This document shows, in pieces, positions 46,833-55,439 of a DNA stretch of 64,000 nucleotides. Position 1 is the first letter of the stretch. Each line of letters opens with the position of its first letter. The stretch is from Prauserella muralis (GTDB taxonomy: Bacteria > Actinomycetota > Actinomycetes > Mycobacteriales > Pseudonocardiaceae): positions 1 to 64,000 of the forward strand of contig NZ_MASW01000004.1 of assembly GCF_003202285.1 (NCBI RefSeq), in the 5' to 3' direction. The notes beneath the pieces were generated by a model. It made no database searches and was not told the DNA's origin. It saw only the letters and a program-made list of their open reading frames with translations. The position numbers and the translations under genes are program-made.

Positions 46833-47396
46833 TCAGCGCCTGGTCGAATACCGGGTCAGCACCACCCCGTCGGGAAACGTCCGGGTCTCCGCCAGGCTCA
46901 GGTTCACCCAGTTGTCCAGCGCCGTGAAGAACGGCGTGCCACCGCCCACCAGAACCGGATGGGTCACGATCACGTACTCGTCGATCAGCCCGGCCCGCAT
47001 GGCCGCCCCGGCGAGGGTGGCACCGGCGATGTCCATCGTGCCGCCGTCGTCGGCCTTGAGCCTGGTGATCTCGGTGACCGCATCACCGGTGACCAGGCGG
47101 GCGTTGCCGTCGACCGTGCTGATCGTCGAGGAGAACACCACCTTCGGCATGTCCCGCCAGCGGCGGGCGTACTCGATCTCCGCCGGGGTGGCACCCGGCT
47201 GCTGGTCGGCGGTCGGCCAGTGGGAGCTCATCGTCTCCCACAGCCTGCGCCCGTACAGTGCCAGGCCCGTCGCGTCCACCCGGTCCGACCACCACTGGAA
47301 CAGCTCGGCGCTCGGCACGCTCCAGCCGAGGTCGTCGCCGGGCGCGGCGATGTAGCCGTCCAGGCTCGTGTTCATGGCGAAGGTCAGTTTCCGCAT
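46833..47396 (-). CDS. Dihydrofolate reductase/RibD C-terminal-like reductase
   Basis: This 187-aa standalone RibD_C-like protein has MRKLTFAMNTSLDGYIAAPGDDLGW at the N-terminus, ALYGRRLWETMSSHWP and TMDIAGATLAGAAM for NADPH binding. It resembles the YyaP/YwjB-type reductases of unknown substrate. ATG 47396 is used; the 45-base extension upstream has no ribosome site. It lies downstream of the tautomerase gene on the same strand after a 133-bp gap. Confidence 0.88.
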   Translation of the reverse strand: MRKLTFAMNTSLDGYIAAPGDDLGWSVPSAELFQWWSDRVDATGLALYGRRLWETMSSHWPTADQQPGATPAEIEYARRWRDMPKVVFSSTISTVDGNARLVTGDAVTEITRLKADDGGTMDIAGATLAGAAMRAGLIDEYVIVTHPVLVGGGTPFFTALDNWVNLSLAETRTFPDGVVLTRYSTRR

Positions 47397-47529
47397 GGTG
47401 TCAGCCTCTCGTGAGTCGATACTCAGCGGACAGACCAGCATGGCGCAGAAAACTCATCGGCAAGGCCACGCCGAGATCAACCCCGCCGACCCCCTGACGC
47501 AGGACACCCCGGCGAGGAGGCCGGTGCGG

Positions 47530-47916
47530 CTAGGACGTCACCACGGTGCCGCCGATGCCACTGCGCCCGGCCGGAGTGCCCACCAGTTCGACGTCGACCC
47601 CTGAACGGACGCGTTCGCCGAACACGGCGACGATCGCGTCGGTGACGCCGGAGACCAGCCCGGCCACGATCGCGTCCGCATCCGGCCGGCTGAACGCGGC
47701 CTCCTTGATGCCGAACGTCACCCGCGGCGACGGCGCCAGCGCAGGCCTGCCGCCGATGCCCCATCGGTGCGCAGGCAGGCCGACCAGTTGCACGACCGCG
47801 ATCTCGCGTGCCCACTCTCCATACACGGCGACGACCGCGTCGGTCAGTGCCGCGATCAACTCGGTCTCACGACCGGCGAGGTCACTCTCGAGGACGTGAA
47901 CGGTGAGGTGAGGCAT
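47530..47916 (-). CDS. Tandem 4-oxalocrotonate tautomerase-like protein
   Basis: The 128-aa protein is a fusion of two 4-OT-like units, each about 60 residues. The first starts with Met-Pro (MPHLTVHVLE), giving the catalytic N-terminal proline after Met removal. The second (VTFGIKEAAFSRPDADAIVAGLVSGVTDAIVAVFGE) lacks that proline. Both end in a GIGG turn (RWGIGGRPA and RSGIGGTVV). It may tautomerise or dehalogenate an unsaturated acid. ATG 47916 faces a divergent MarR gene across 66 bp with a long palindrome. Confidence 0.85.
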   Translation of the reverse strand: MPHLTVHVLESDLAGRETELIAALTDAVVAVYGEWAREIAVVQLVGLPAHRWGIGGRPALAPSPRVTFGIKEAAFSRPDADAIVAGLVSGVTDAIVAVFGERVRSGVDVELVGTPAGRSGIGGTVVTS

Positions 47917-47933
47917 GGAACCCCTAAGATGAG

Positions 47934-47962
47934 TTTGACAACAAAGAATCTTTGTTATCAAA
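47934..47962. promoter_or_regulatory. 29-bp palindrome, likely MarR operator
   Basis: TTTGACAACAAAGA (47934-47947) and TCTTTGTTATCAAA (47949-47962) are inverted copies with one mismatch around a single central A. The site fills most of the region between the divergent tautomerase and MarR genes and is strikingly AT-rich for this DNA. The inner AACAAAGA/TCTTTGTT is MarR/HTH-like. Confidence 0.85.
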
Positions 47963-47982
47963 CGTAATGGCGAGGTTGAGAC

Positions 47983-48471
47983 ATGTCAACACCCGATCCC
48001 ACGGACGACATCCGCGAGCTGTTGCTGTTGATGCCGCGGCTGGTCGGCCGCCTCAAACGGCTGCCGCTGCCCGACCAGCTGCGCTCGTTCGACCTGGCCC
48101 CGAGACACCTGTCGCTGTTGTCGCTGCTGCTGCTCGACGGTCCGCTGACCGTGTCCCAGCTGGCCGAGAAGCTGAGCGTGGCCCCGACCACCGTGAGCCT
48201 CATCGTGAGCGACCTGAACCGCAAAGGGGTGCTGGAGCGGCGCGAGGACGAGGCGGATCGGCGCCGGCGCATCGTCGACATCAGCGCCGAGAGCCGCCCG
48301 GCCATCTCCCAGTGGCTCTCCCCCGGTGCGTGCGCATGGCGTCGCGCCCTCGAACCGCTGACGGCCGCTCAGCGACGGATGGTCGTCGACACCCTGCTCG
48401 CCTACGAGGCCGCCTTCTTCGAGACAGCCGATCGACGGGGCGAACCGGGCTCGGCGTTCCGGGCACGCTAG
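47983..48471 (+). CDS. MarR-family regulator
   Basis: The 162-aa protein has the MarR winged helix: DGPLTVSQLAEKLSVAPTTVSLIVSDLNRKGVLERREDEADRRRRIVDIS covers helix-turn-helix and wing with the conserved DxRxR-type residues. ATG 47983 lies 20 bp after the palindrome. It probably represses itself and the divergent tautomerase gene. Its stop overlaps that of the convergent GntR gene by four bases. Confidence 0.92.
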   Translation: MSTPDPTDDIRELLLLMPRLVGRLKRLPLPDQLRSFDLAPRHLSLLSLLLLDGPLTVSQLAEKLSVAPTTVSLIVSDLNRKGVLERREDEADRRRRIVDISAESRPAISQWLSPGACAWRRALEPLTAAQRRMVVDTLLAYEAAFFETADRRGEPGSAFRAR

Positions 48472-49241
48472 GCGCGGCCCGCGCCTGCCTTCTTCCGGCC
48501 GCGCGTGGAACGGGAAGCGCGGGCGGCGGGCTCGGTGTGCCCGATCTCCGATTCGAGGTGCGTGGTGCCGAGAATGTGCTTCGCCGTGATCGCCGCCGCC
48601 TGCTCCGCGTCCCTGGCCGCGAGGGCATCCACCAGCTCGTCGTGCTGGCGCGCGGATTCGCGATGGCTGCGGGTGACGACGGGACCCGCGGGCATCGCCT
48701 GCCACAGCAGCCGCATCATCGACAGCAACATCGGCGACGCCGCGGACTCGTAGATCGTGAAGTGGAACTCGCGGTTGAGAGTCGCGTACCGCTCGTCGTC
48801 GTCCTCGGCGAGCGTCTTGATCTGCTCGTTGAGCCGCCGCAACGTCGCCACCTGCTCCTCGGTGATCGCGCGGGCGGCAAGGCGCGCGCCCAGCGACTCC
48901 AGCGCCGCGCGGATCTGCGCGTTGTCCTCCACCACGCCGCTGCGCGACTCCCGCACGGTGGCGCCGCGATGGGGATCGTTCACCACGAGACCCTCGGACT
49001 CCAGGCGGCGCAGCGCCTCCCGCACCGGGGTCTGGCTCACCCCGAACCGGGCGGCGAGATCGCGTTGCCGCAGCGGCTCCGACGGGGCGATCTCCCCGCT
49101 GATGATCAGCTCACGGAGCATGGCGCACACGATGTCGCTCTTGGAGGAATACTGCATGCCGGAGATTCCGCCGACGGCATTGGGGCGCACGACACGGTCT
49201 CCTCTCGCGGCTGGCGAAGCACCTCCCACAGGTTCCGTCAT
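48468..49241 (-). CDS. GntR-family regulator, FadR/FCD type
   Basis: The 257-aa regulator has an N-terminal GntR winged helix (SDIVCAMLRELIISGEIAPSEPLRQRDLAARFGVSQTPVREALRRLESEGLV in part) and an FCD ligand domain with its metal-binding Asp/His residues (NREFHFTIYE...RESARQHDELVDAL). ATG 49241 overlaps the stop of the second hydroxylase large subunit (ATGA), so it is the last gene of that operon; an internal ATG at 49157 is the alternative. It is the best candidate to bind the shared WTGRTATACMR boxes. Confidence 0.92.
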   Translation of the reverse strand: MTEPVGGASPAARGDRVVRPNAVGGISGMQYSSKSDIVCAMLRELIISGEIAPSEPLRQRDLAARFGVSQTPVREALRRLESEGLVVNDPHRGATVRESRSGVVEDNAQIRAALESLGARLAARAITEEQVATLRRLNEQIKTLAEDDDERYATLNREFHFTIYESAASPMLLSMMRLLWQAMPAGPVVTRSHRESARQHDELVDALAARDAEQAAAITAKHILGTTHLESEIGHTEPAARASRSTRGRKKAGAGRA

Positions 49242-51550
49242 GGTATACCATCTGCGCTCGCCGCAGCCGGACCAGTGACCGTCCCGAGCGCGGCGAGCAC
49301 CGAACCGGGATCCAGCGGCAGCCCGGTCATCGCCGGGCGTCCGATCGCGTCGCTGACCGCACTGGCCACGGCCGCACCCGCGCCGGTCAGGCCACCTTCC
49401 CCCGCCCCGCGGGCACCCAGCGGGTTCGTCGTCGCGGGCGCGTCCTCGCACAGCACGATCTCCACTGCAGGCACCTCGGACGCCGTCGGCATCAGGTAGT
49501 CCATGAAGGTGGTGCACTGCGGCTGTCCGGACTCGTCGTAGCGGAACTCCTCCAGCAGCGCGCCGCCGACACCCTGCGCCACTCCCCCACGCAGCTGCCC
49601 CTCCACCAGCGCCGGGTTGACGGCACGGCCGACCTCGTAGGCGACGAGGTACCGCAGCACCGTGACCCCGCCGCTGCCGGGGTCGACCTCCACCACACAC
49701 ACGTGGGCCCCGTACGGGTAGGTCATCCGGTCGACGGCGAAGCGGTGCCGCGCGGACAACCCGGCGGGCTCGCCGTCGCGCAGCCACGGGCTTCCCGGCT
49801 GCGCGGCGAGCCAGACCTCGGCAAGGTCGAGTGCCCGCGCCGTGGCGGCGCCCCGGACGCGCACCACGCCGTCGGCGAGCTCGACGTCCTCCGGTGCCGC
49901 CTCGAGCACCTCGGCGCCGAGCTCACGCACCCGCAGGGCGACGGCGCGGCCCGCGCCGCGCACCGCGCTGCCCGCGACCACCGTCGACCGGCTCGCCCAC
50001 GAGCCCGTGCCGAAGGGCTGCAGCGTGGTGTCGCCGTTGACCACGTCGACCCGGTCGACCGAGACCCCGAACTCGTCGGCCACGATCTGCGCCAGCACCG
50101 TCTCGATCCCCTGCCCCAGGGACGTGCCGCCCGAGTGCACGCGCACCCGGCCGGTGCTGGTGATCTCGACGTCGGCCGTGTCGTGCGGGCCGAGACCGCT
50201 CTTCTCCAGAAACAGCGACAGCCCGAGACCCAGCAGCCTGCCCTGTGCGCGACCGCGGGCCACCAGCTCCCGCCAGCCGAGCTCGTCCACTGTGTCCAGT
50301 GCGCGGTCCAGCAGCCTCGGGTAGTCCCCGCTGTCGAGCACCAGCTCCGTGCCCAGTGTGTGCATCGCGCGCGTGTGCGGCAGCTCGCCGGGCGTCAGCA
50401 GGTTCCGGCGCCGCAGCTCGACCCGGTCCATCCCCAGCTCGGCGGCAACCAGGTCGAGCAGCTGCTCCCTGGCCGCGGTGCCCTCGAACCGGCCGGGCGC
50501 GCGGTAGGTGCCGCACGGCGTCTTGTTCGTCAAGGCCACCCGCACGCGTCCCGAGTACGCGGGGACGCGGTACGGGCCCGGCAACATCGACAGCGTCAGC
50601 TCCGGGACGATCACCCCGTGGGTGCGCACGTAGGCGCCGTTGTCGTGCCACACGTCGTCGCGCAACCCGAGGATGGTCCCGTCCCCGGCCGCGGCGACCT
50701 CCAGGCGATGCCGTTGCTGGCGCGAGTGGTTGACCGCCACCAGGTGCTCGGCGCGGTCCTCCACCCAGGACACCGGGCGGCGGAGCCTGCGGGCGAGCCA
50801 CGGGACGAGGAAGTCCTCCGGGTAGAACTCGCCCCGGACGCCGAACCCGCCGCCCGCGTCCACCGCGTGCAGGTGGATGACGGATTCGTCCACATCGAGC
50901 AGCTGGGCGAGCACCCGGCGGTTGAACCCGGGCACCTTGGTGGCGCCGAAGATCTCGACGCCGCCGGTGGCGGGCACGTAGTCGACCGTCAGCGCCCGCG
51001 GTTCCAGCGGCACGCCGCTGTGGCGCTGCACCGAGAACTCCAGCCGCGCCACGTGCGCCGCCCCGGCGAAGGCGGACTCGACGTCGCCGTAGCCGAGGCC
51101 GAAGTCCGCGACGACCTCGTCGTCCCCGGACCCGGCGTCGAGCCGGGCGGGCAGCTCGTCGATCTCGAGCTCCACGAGCTCGGCGGCGTCCTCGGCGAGG
51201 TAGGCGTCCTCGGCGGCGACCACGGCGAGCGGCTCGCCCACGTAGCGCACCGTGTGCGACGCCAGCACCGGCTGCAGCCGCTCTCCCGGGTCGGTGCCCT
51301 CGACGTGCAGCCGCACCGGGATGCGCAGATCCGCGGGCAGGTCCTCGGCCGTGACCACGTCGATCACCCCGGGCTGCGCCCGTGCCGCCTCCGTCGCGAT
51401 CCGGCTGACGGTGCCGTGGGCGACCGGCGAACGCACGACGCGGACGTGGGCCATGCGCGGAAACTGGACGTCGGCGCCGAACCGCGCGTGCCCGGCCAGC
51501 AGCCTGCGGTCCTCCTTGCGCGGAACCCGCCTGCCGATCTGCTCAGTCAT
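49238..51550 (-). CDS. Molybdenum hydroxylase large subunit, second copy in the operon
   Basis: The 770-aa protein is a xanthine oxidase/CO dehydrogenase-family large subunit that binds the Mo-molybdopterin cofactor. The N-terminal RRVPRKEDRRLLAGHARFGADV and VGEPLAVVAAED match Ald_Xan_dh domains. The active-site segment TYRAPGRFEG takes the place of the CoxL AYRCSFR loop (so this is not true CO dehydrogenase), and the catalytic Glu lies in GAGEGG near the C-terminus. It overlaps the 2Fe-2S gene by eight bases. It differs from the other large subunit in this operon, suggesting a second substrate or a second oxidation step. Confidence 0.92.
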   Translation of the reverse strand: MTEQIGRRVPRKEDRRLLAGHARFGADVQFPRMAHVRVVRSPVAHGTVSRIATEAARAQPGVIDVVTAEDLPADLRIPVRLHVEGTDPGERLQPVLASHTVRYVGEPLAVVAAEDAYLAEDAAELVELEIDELPARLDAGSGDDEVVADFGLGYGDVESAFAGAAHVARLEFSVQRHSGVPLEPRALTVDYVPATGGVEIFGATKVPGFNRRVLAQLLDVDESVIHLHAVDAGGGFGVRGEFYPEDFLVPWLARRLRRPVSWVEDRAEHLVAVNHSRQQRHRLEVAAAGDGTILGLRDDVWHDNGAYVRTHGVIVPELTLSMLPGPYRVPAYSGRVRVALTNKTPCGTYRAPGRFEGTAAREQLLDLVAAELGMDRVELRRRNLLTPGELPHTRAMHTLGTELVLDSGDYPRLLDRALDTVDELGWRELVARGRAQGRLLGLGLSLFLEKSGLGPHDTADVEITSTGRVRVHSGGTSLGQGIETVLAQIVADEFGVSVDRVDVVNGDTTLQPFGTGSWASRSTVVAGSAVRGAGRAVALRVRELGAEVLEAAPEDVELADGVVRVRGAATARALDLAEVWLAAQPGSPWLRDGEPAGLSARHRFAVDRMTYPYGAHVCVVEVDPGSGGVTVLRYLVAYEVGRAVNPALVEGQLRGGVAQGVGGALLEEFRYDESGQPQCTTFMDYLMPTASEVPAVEIVLCEDAPATTNPLGARGAGEGGLTGAGAAVASAVSDAIGRPAMTGLPLDPGSVLAALGTVTGPAAASADGIP
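49240..49251. promoter_or_regulatory. Perfect palindrome ATGGTATACCAT at the GntR start
   Basis: This 12-bp perfect palindrome overlaps the last codons of the large-subunit gene and the GntR start codon. Its core matches the TTGATATACC boxes at 55323 and 55409 and is of the type bound by FadR/FCD-group GntR proteins. Because it is also coding, it could be coincidental; if functional it would allow autoregulation inside the operon. Confidence 0.5.
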
Positions 51551-52040
51551 GGGCCTTCGCTGCCTGTTCCCGCCGCCGGGCGGCCACCTCCGTGACGGCC
51601 TCGACGATGCCCTGGTATCCGGTGCAGCGGCAGAGGTTGGCCGAGACCACCTCGCGCACCTCCCCCGGATCGGCCGAGCCCCCGCCCGCCAGATAGGCCT
51701 CGGCGAGCATCAGGAACCCGGGAGTGCAGAACCCGCACTGCAGGCCGTGGTGGCGGCTGAAGGCCTGCTGCAGGTCGTTGAGCTCGTCGCCGTCGGCGAG
51801 GCCCTCGACGGTGCGGATCTCACGCCCGTCCGCCTGGACGCCGAACACCAGGCACGCCCGCACCGGCTCCCCGTCGAGCAGCACCGTGCACGCCCCGCAG
51901 ATGCCGTGTTCGCAGCCCAGGTGCGTCCCGGTGAGACCGAGCTCCTGGCGGAGCGTGTCCGCGAGCGTCCGCCGCGACTCCAGCACCAGTTCGTGCTCGC
52001 GGCCGTTGACGGTCAGGGTGACCAGGTGCTGGTCCTTCAT
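51543..52040 (-). CDS. Molybdenum hydroxylase 2Fe-2S subunit
   Basis: The 165-aa small subunit has both iron-sulfur clusters of the family: the plant-ferredoxin type (CEHGICGACTVLLDGEPVRAC) in part and the helical type (QCGFCTPG...NLCRCTGY). It passes electrons from the molybdenum centre to the FAD subunit. ATG 52040 overlaps the stop of the first large subunit (ATGA). One small subunit serves two large-subunit genes here. Confidence 0.96.
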   Translation of the reverse strand: MKDQHLVTLTVNGREHELVLESRRTLADTLRQELGLTGTHLGCEHGICGACTVLLDGEPVRACLVFGVQADGREIRTVEGLADGDELNDLQQAFSRHHGLQCGFCTPGFLMLAEAYLAGGGSADPGEVREVVSANLCRCTGYQGIVEAVTEVAARRREQAAKAHD

Positions 52041-54412
52041 GCGGTGTCCTCCCGCTCTGTCCGGGTTCCGGTCGTGAGCACCCGCAGGATGTCGGCAGGG
52101 CGGACCGGGATGTGGTCGAGGTCGGCTTCGCAGTCCCGCAGCGCGTCGTTGAGCGCGGCCAGGACCGCGGCGGGGGCGCCGATGGTGCCTCCCTCGCCCA
52201 TGCCCTTGGCTCCGGTCTCGGTGAGCTCGCACGGTGTCTGCAGGTGGTGGACCGCCACCGGCGGGATCTCGCTCGCGGTGGGAACGAGGTAGTCCATGAA
52301 CGTGCCCGCCAGCGGCTGCCCCTCCGGTGAGTACGTCAGCTCCTCGTACAGGGCGGCGGCGATGCCCTGGGCCACACCTCCGCGAACCTGGCCGTCGACC
52401 ACGGTCGGGTTGACGACGACCCCGCAGTCCTCGACCACCAGGTAGTCGACGACCCGCGCGTCGCCGGTGCCCGGGTCCACCTCCACGAGCGCGGCGTGCG
52501 CGGCGTTGGAGAACATCCCGGGAGGATCGGCCGCCCCGCGCGCCTCGAGCAGCTGGTCGTGGTGGCGGGACAGGGTGTGCGAGCGGAAGTGCACGGTCGC
52601 GGCGATCTCCTCGACCGCCACGCGCGCCTCGGGCACGCCACGCACCCGGGCGTAGCCGTCGGCCAGCTCGATGTCGCCGGGGCCGACCTCGAGCAGCTCA
52701 CCGGCGATGGCCTTGAGCCGGCCGGCGAGCGTGCGCGCCGCGACCGCCGCGGCGCCGCCGCCGATGACCAGTGACCGGCTGCCCCAGGTGCCCCACCCGA
52801 AGCTCACGAGGTCGGTGTCGCCCTGGCGCAGCTTGACCCGCTCGGGGCGGATGCCGAGGCGGTCCGCGACGATCTGCGCGAACGTCGTCTCGTGGCCCTG
52901 GCCGTGCCCGCAGGTGCCGCTGGTGACGACGACGTCGCCGCTGGCGTCCATGCGCACATGGGACACGTCGAACCCGGGGGTCATCTGCATCCTGCGCAGC
53001 CCCATCGTGGCCGTGCCGTAGGCGGTGCGCTCGGAGAAGTTGACGAGGCCGATCCCCCGGCGCAGCCCGTCGCCGCCTGCGCGGCGTTCCCACCAGCCCG
53101 CGTCGGTGACCTCCCGCACGCAGCGCTCCAGCGCCTCGAGGTACGAGCCGGGTTCGTAGGTGATGCCGTTGGGCCCGGTGTAGGGGAACTCGTGCGGGGC
53201 GATGGTGTTGCGCCTGCGGATCTCGACGCGGTCGATGCCGAGCCTGCGGGCCGCCTTGTCCAGCAGGCGTTCCATCACCAGCACGATCTGCGGGCGGGAG
53301 ACGCCGCGGTAGGGCGCCGTGGGCGGCTTGTTGGTGGCGACGCCCCTGGCCCGCGCGGCGTAGCGGCCCACCTTGTAGACGCCGGGCAGCTCGGTGGCCG
53401 CCATGAGCGGTTCGACGCCGCAGCTGAACGGGTACGCCGAGTAGGCGCCGACGCTGCAGACGATGTCCGCGTCCACCCCGACGAACCGGCCCTCGGCGTC
53501 GAAGCCCGCCCGGACGCGGTACTCCTGCTCGTGGCCGTGGAACGCGGCGGTGAGGTTCTCCTGCCGGTCCTCGGTCCAGCGCACCGGCACGCGCCACCGG
53601 GCCGCGACGGCGGCGGCGACCACCTCCTCGCGCCCGACGACGCACTTGAGGCCGAAGCCGCCGCCGACGTCGGGCGCCACGACGCGGACCTGCCGTTCGG
53701 CGATGCCGAGCGCCTGCGCCACCCCGGTGCGCACCTGATGCGGAACCTGTGTCGAGCAGTGCAGCACCAGTTGCTCGTCGCGGTCGCGCCATTCGGCGAG
53801 GCAGGCGCGCGCCTCCATCGGCGCCGCCGTCACCCGGCCGCTGCGGAACGTCTCCTCCAGCACCAGCGGCGCGCGGGCGAGCGACTCGTCGAGCAGGTCG
53901 TCGGCGAACATCTGCAGGTCGACGAGGACGCCGTCCGGCGCCTCGGGATGCACGGGGGTGCTCGCGGCGTCGGCGAGGGACAGGACCGGATCGCACTCCT
54001 CGATGTCGCACCACACGCGCTCGGCCGCGTCCTCGGCGACGTAGCGTGACTCGGCCACGACCGCGACCACCGGCTCACCGGCATAGCGGACCCGGTCGTG
54101 CGCCAGCAACGGCATGCTCGTCGGCACGAACTCGTCGCGCTCCAGCACCGCGGTCAGCGAGGGATGCCCGAGGTCCGCCGCGGTGACCACGGCGAGCACG
54201 CCCGGCACGGCCCGCGCGTCCTCGGTGCCGATCCCGGCGATCCGCCCGGCGGCGACGGGGCTGCGGACGAACGCGAGATGGTGCGCGTGCGGCCGCGGGA
54301 TGTCCTCGACGAAGGTGGCCGCGCCGCGCAGCATCCGCGGATCCTCCCTGCGCGGCACGGGCGTGCCCACCCAGCGGCCTGCCTGCGGCTCTCCCGCCTG
54401 ACCGCCGGTCAC
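52037..54412 (-). CDS. Molybdenum hydroxylase large subunit, first copy in the operon
   Basis: This 791-aa Mo-binding subunit has WVGTPVPRREDPRMLRGAATFVEDI at the N-terminus, YAGEPVVAVVAES, the active-site segment TAPYRGVSRPQ (type II-like, not the CO dehydrogenase AYRCSFR motif), SFGWGTWGSRS, and the catalytic Glu in KGMGEGGTIGAP. The likely reaction is hydroxylation of an aromatic or N-heterocyclic carbon, or an aldehyde, with water as oxygen source. GTG 54412 overlaps the FAD subunit stop. Confidence 0.94.
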   Translation of the reverse strand: MTGGQAGEPQAGRWVGTPVPRREDPRMLRGAATFVEDIPRPHAHHLAFVRSPVAAGRIAGIGTEDARAVPGVLAVVTAADLGHPSLTAVLERDEFVPTSMPLLAHDRVRYAGEPVVAVVAESRYVAEDAAERVWCDIEECDPVLSLADAASTPVHPEAPDGVLVDLQMFADDLLDESLARAPLVLEETFRSGRVTAAPMEARACLAEWRDRDEQLVLHCSTQVPHQVRTGVAQALGIAERQVRVVAPDVGGGFGLKCVVGREEVVAAAVAARWRVPVRWTEDRQENLTAAFHGHEQEYRVRAGFDAEGRFVGVDADIVCSVGAYSAYPFSCGVEPLMAATELPGVYKVGRYAARARGVATNKPPTAPYRGVSRPQIVLVMERLLDKAARRLGIDRVEIRRRNTIAPHEFPYTGPNGITYEPGSYLEALERCVREVTDAGWWERRAGGDGLRRGIGLVNFSERTAYGTATMGLRRMQMTPGFDVSHVRMDASGDVVVTSGTCGHGQGHETTFAQIVADRLGIRPERVKLRQGDTDLVSFGWGTWGSRSLVIGGGAAAVAARTLAGRLKAIAGELLEVGPGDIELADGYARVRGVPEARVAVEEIAATVHFRSHTLSRHHDQLLEARGAADPPGMFSNAAHAALVEVDPGTGDARVVDYLVVEDCGVVVNPTVVDGQVRGGVAQGIAAALYEELTYSPEGQPLAGTFMDYLVPTASEIPPVAVHHLQTPCELTETGAKGMGEGGTIGAPAAVLAALNDALRDCEADLDHIPVRPADILRVLTTGTRTEREDTA

Positions 54413-55302
54413 GACGCTCCCCCTCGGGGTCGCGGTCCTGCCGGTCCTGCCTGCGCCTCGGCGAGCGCCCGCCTGGCCAGCGTGCCGACCAGGTGCCTGC
54501 GGTAGCCATGGTCACCGTCGTCGGGTCCGGTGCCCGGCGTGACGGCCTCGGCGGCCAGGCGGGCGGCCTCCGCCCACGCCCGCTCGCCCGGCTCGGCGCC
54601 CTCCAGGTACGCCTCGGCCTCCGGCACGCGCAACGGCTCGTTGGCGACCCCGCCGAGCACCATGCTGACGTCGTGACACCGGTTGTCGGTGATGTCGAAG
54701 GCGACGGCCACCGCCGCGATCGCGAAGTCCCCCCGGCGGCGCGCGTACTCCAGCAGCGTGCCGTGCCGCCGCGGCCGCCGGAACCGCGTCTCGAGCACGA
54801 GCTCACCCGGCAGCGCCGCCGTGGTGAGGAATCCGGTGAACCACTCGTCGCTCGGCACCGTGCGCGTGCCGTGCTCACCGAGGACGACGATCTCCGCGTC
54901 GTACAACCGCGCGAGCAGGCACCACTCCGCGGTGGGGTCCGCGTGCGCGATGCTGCCGCCCACCGTTCCCCGCGAGCGGATCGGGAAGTGGCCGATCCAC
55001 CGCGCGGCGCCCGGCAGCACCGAGAATCCATTGTGGACATCCGGCTCCGTGCTGAGCTCGACCGACCGGTGCCGCGTCAGCGCGCCGACACGCAGCACGT
55101 CGCCGTCGCGCCGGATGTAGTCCAGACCGGACACGGGATTGATGTCCACCAGGGCCGTCGGCCGCGCCAGCCGGAAGTTCATCATCGGCACGAGGGACTG
55201 TCCACCGGCGAGGATCTTGGCGTCCTCGCCGAGTTCGAGCAGCAGCTCGGTGACCTCTTTCGGGGTGTAGGCCCGGTGATACTCGAACGGTGCTGGTTTC
55301 AC
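54409..55302 (-). CDS. Molybdenum hydroxylase FAD-binding subunit
   Basis: The 297-aa middle subunit (CoxM/CutM-like) has the FAD-binding AGGQSLVPMMNFRLARP near the N-terminus, GGSIAHADPTAEW in the centre, and a CO_deh_flav_C region with GGVANEPLRV. GTG 55302 is preferred because GGAAGGG stands just upstream; the longer frame would overlap the GntR-type box. It is the first gene of the minus-strand operon FAD-large-2Fe-2S-large-GntR, joined throughout by four- to eight-base overlaps. Confidence 0.95.
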   Translation of the reverse strand: MKPAPFEYHRAYTPKEVTELLLELGEDAKILAGGQSLVPMMNFRLARPTALVDINPVSGLDYIRRDGDVLRVGALTRHRSVELSTEPDVHNGFSVLPGAARWIGHFPIRSRGTVGGSIAHADPTAEWCLLARLYDAEIVVLGEHGTRTVPSDEWFTGFLTTAALPGELVLETRFRRPRRHGTLLEYARRRGDFAIAAVAVAFDITDNRCHDVSMVLGGVANEPLRVPEAEAYLEGAEPGERAWAEAARLAAEAVTPGTGPDDGDHGYRRHLVGTLARRALAEAQAGPAGPRPRGGAS

Positions 55303-55322
55303 ACTCGGCTTCCCTTCCGTGG

Positions 55323-55332
55323 TTGATATACC
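55323..55332 (-). promoter_or_regulatory. GntR-type box upstream of the molybdenum-hydroxylase operon
   Basis: TTGATATACC (followed by ATAT) lies 21 bp upstream of the FAD subunit start. It is the same ten bases as the box at 55409-55418, in a divergent region of 137 bp that is otherwise GC-rich. The AT-rich TATGGTATAT on the minus strand may also hold the -10. Confidence 0.7.
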
Positions 55333-55383
55333 ATATCGCAAGAATCAGGCCGCGCAAAGGGCACGAGCCCGCCAAGCCCTTCC

Positions 55384-55418
55384 TTGACACCGGCTCCGCG
55401 GACGATATTTGATATACC
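55384..55418 (+). promoter_or_regulatory. Promoter and GntR-type box of the SDR operon
   Basis: A perfect -35 hexamer TTGACA (55384-55389) is followed after 16 bp by TATTTG (55406-55411) as a possible -10. TTGATATACC (55409-55418) overlaps the -10 end, 22 bp before the SDR ATG at 55440. A regulator bound there would block polymerase. Confidence 0.65.
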
Positions 55419-55439
55419 GCGAGCGAAGGGACTACACAC

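Noticed and set aside
49238-55302. True aerobic CO dehydrogenase operon
   Set aside because: Gene types match, and a CoxG is near, but neither large subunit has the AYRCSFR active-site loop required for CO oxidation.
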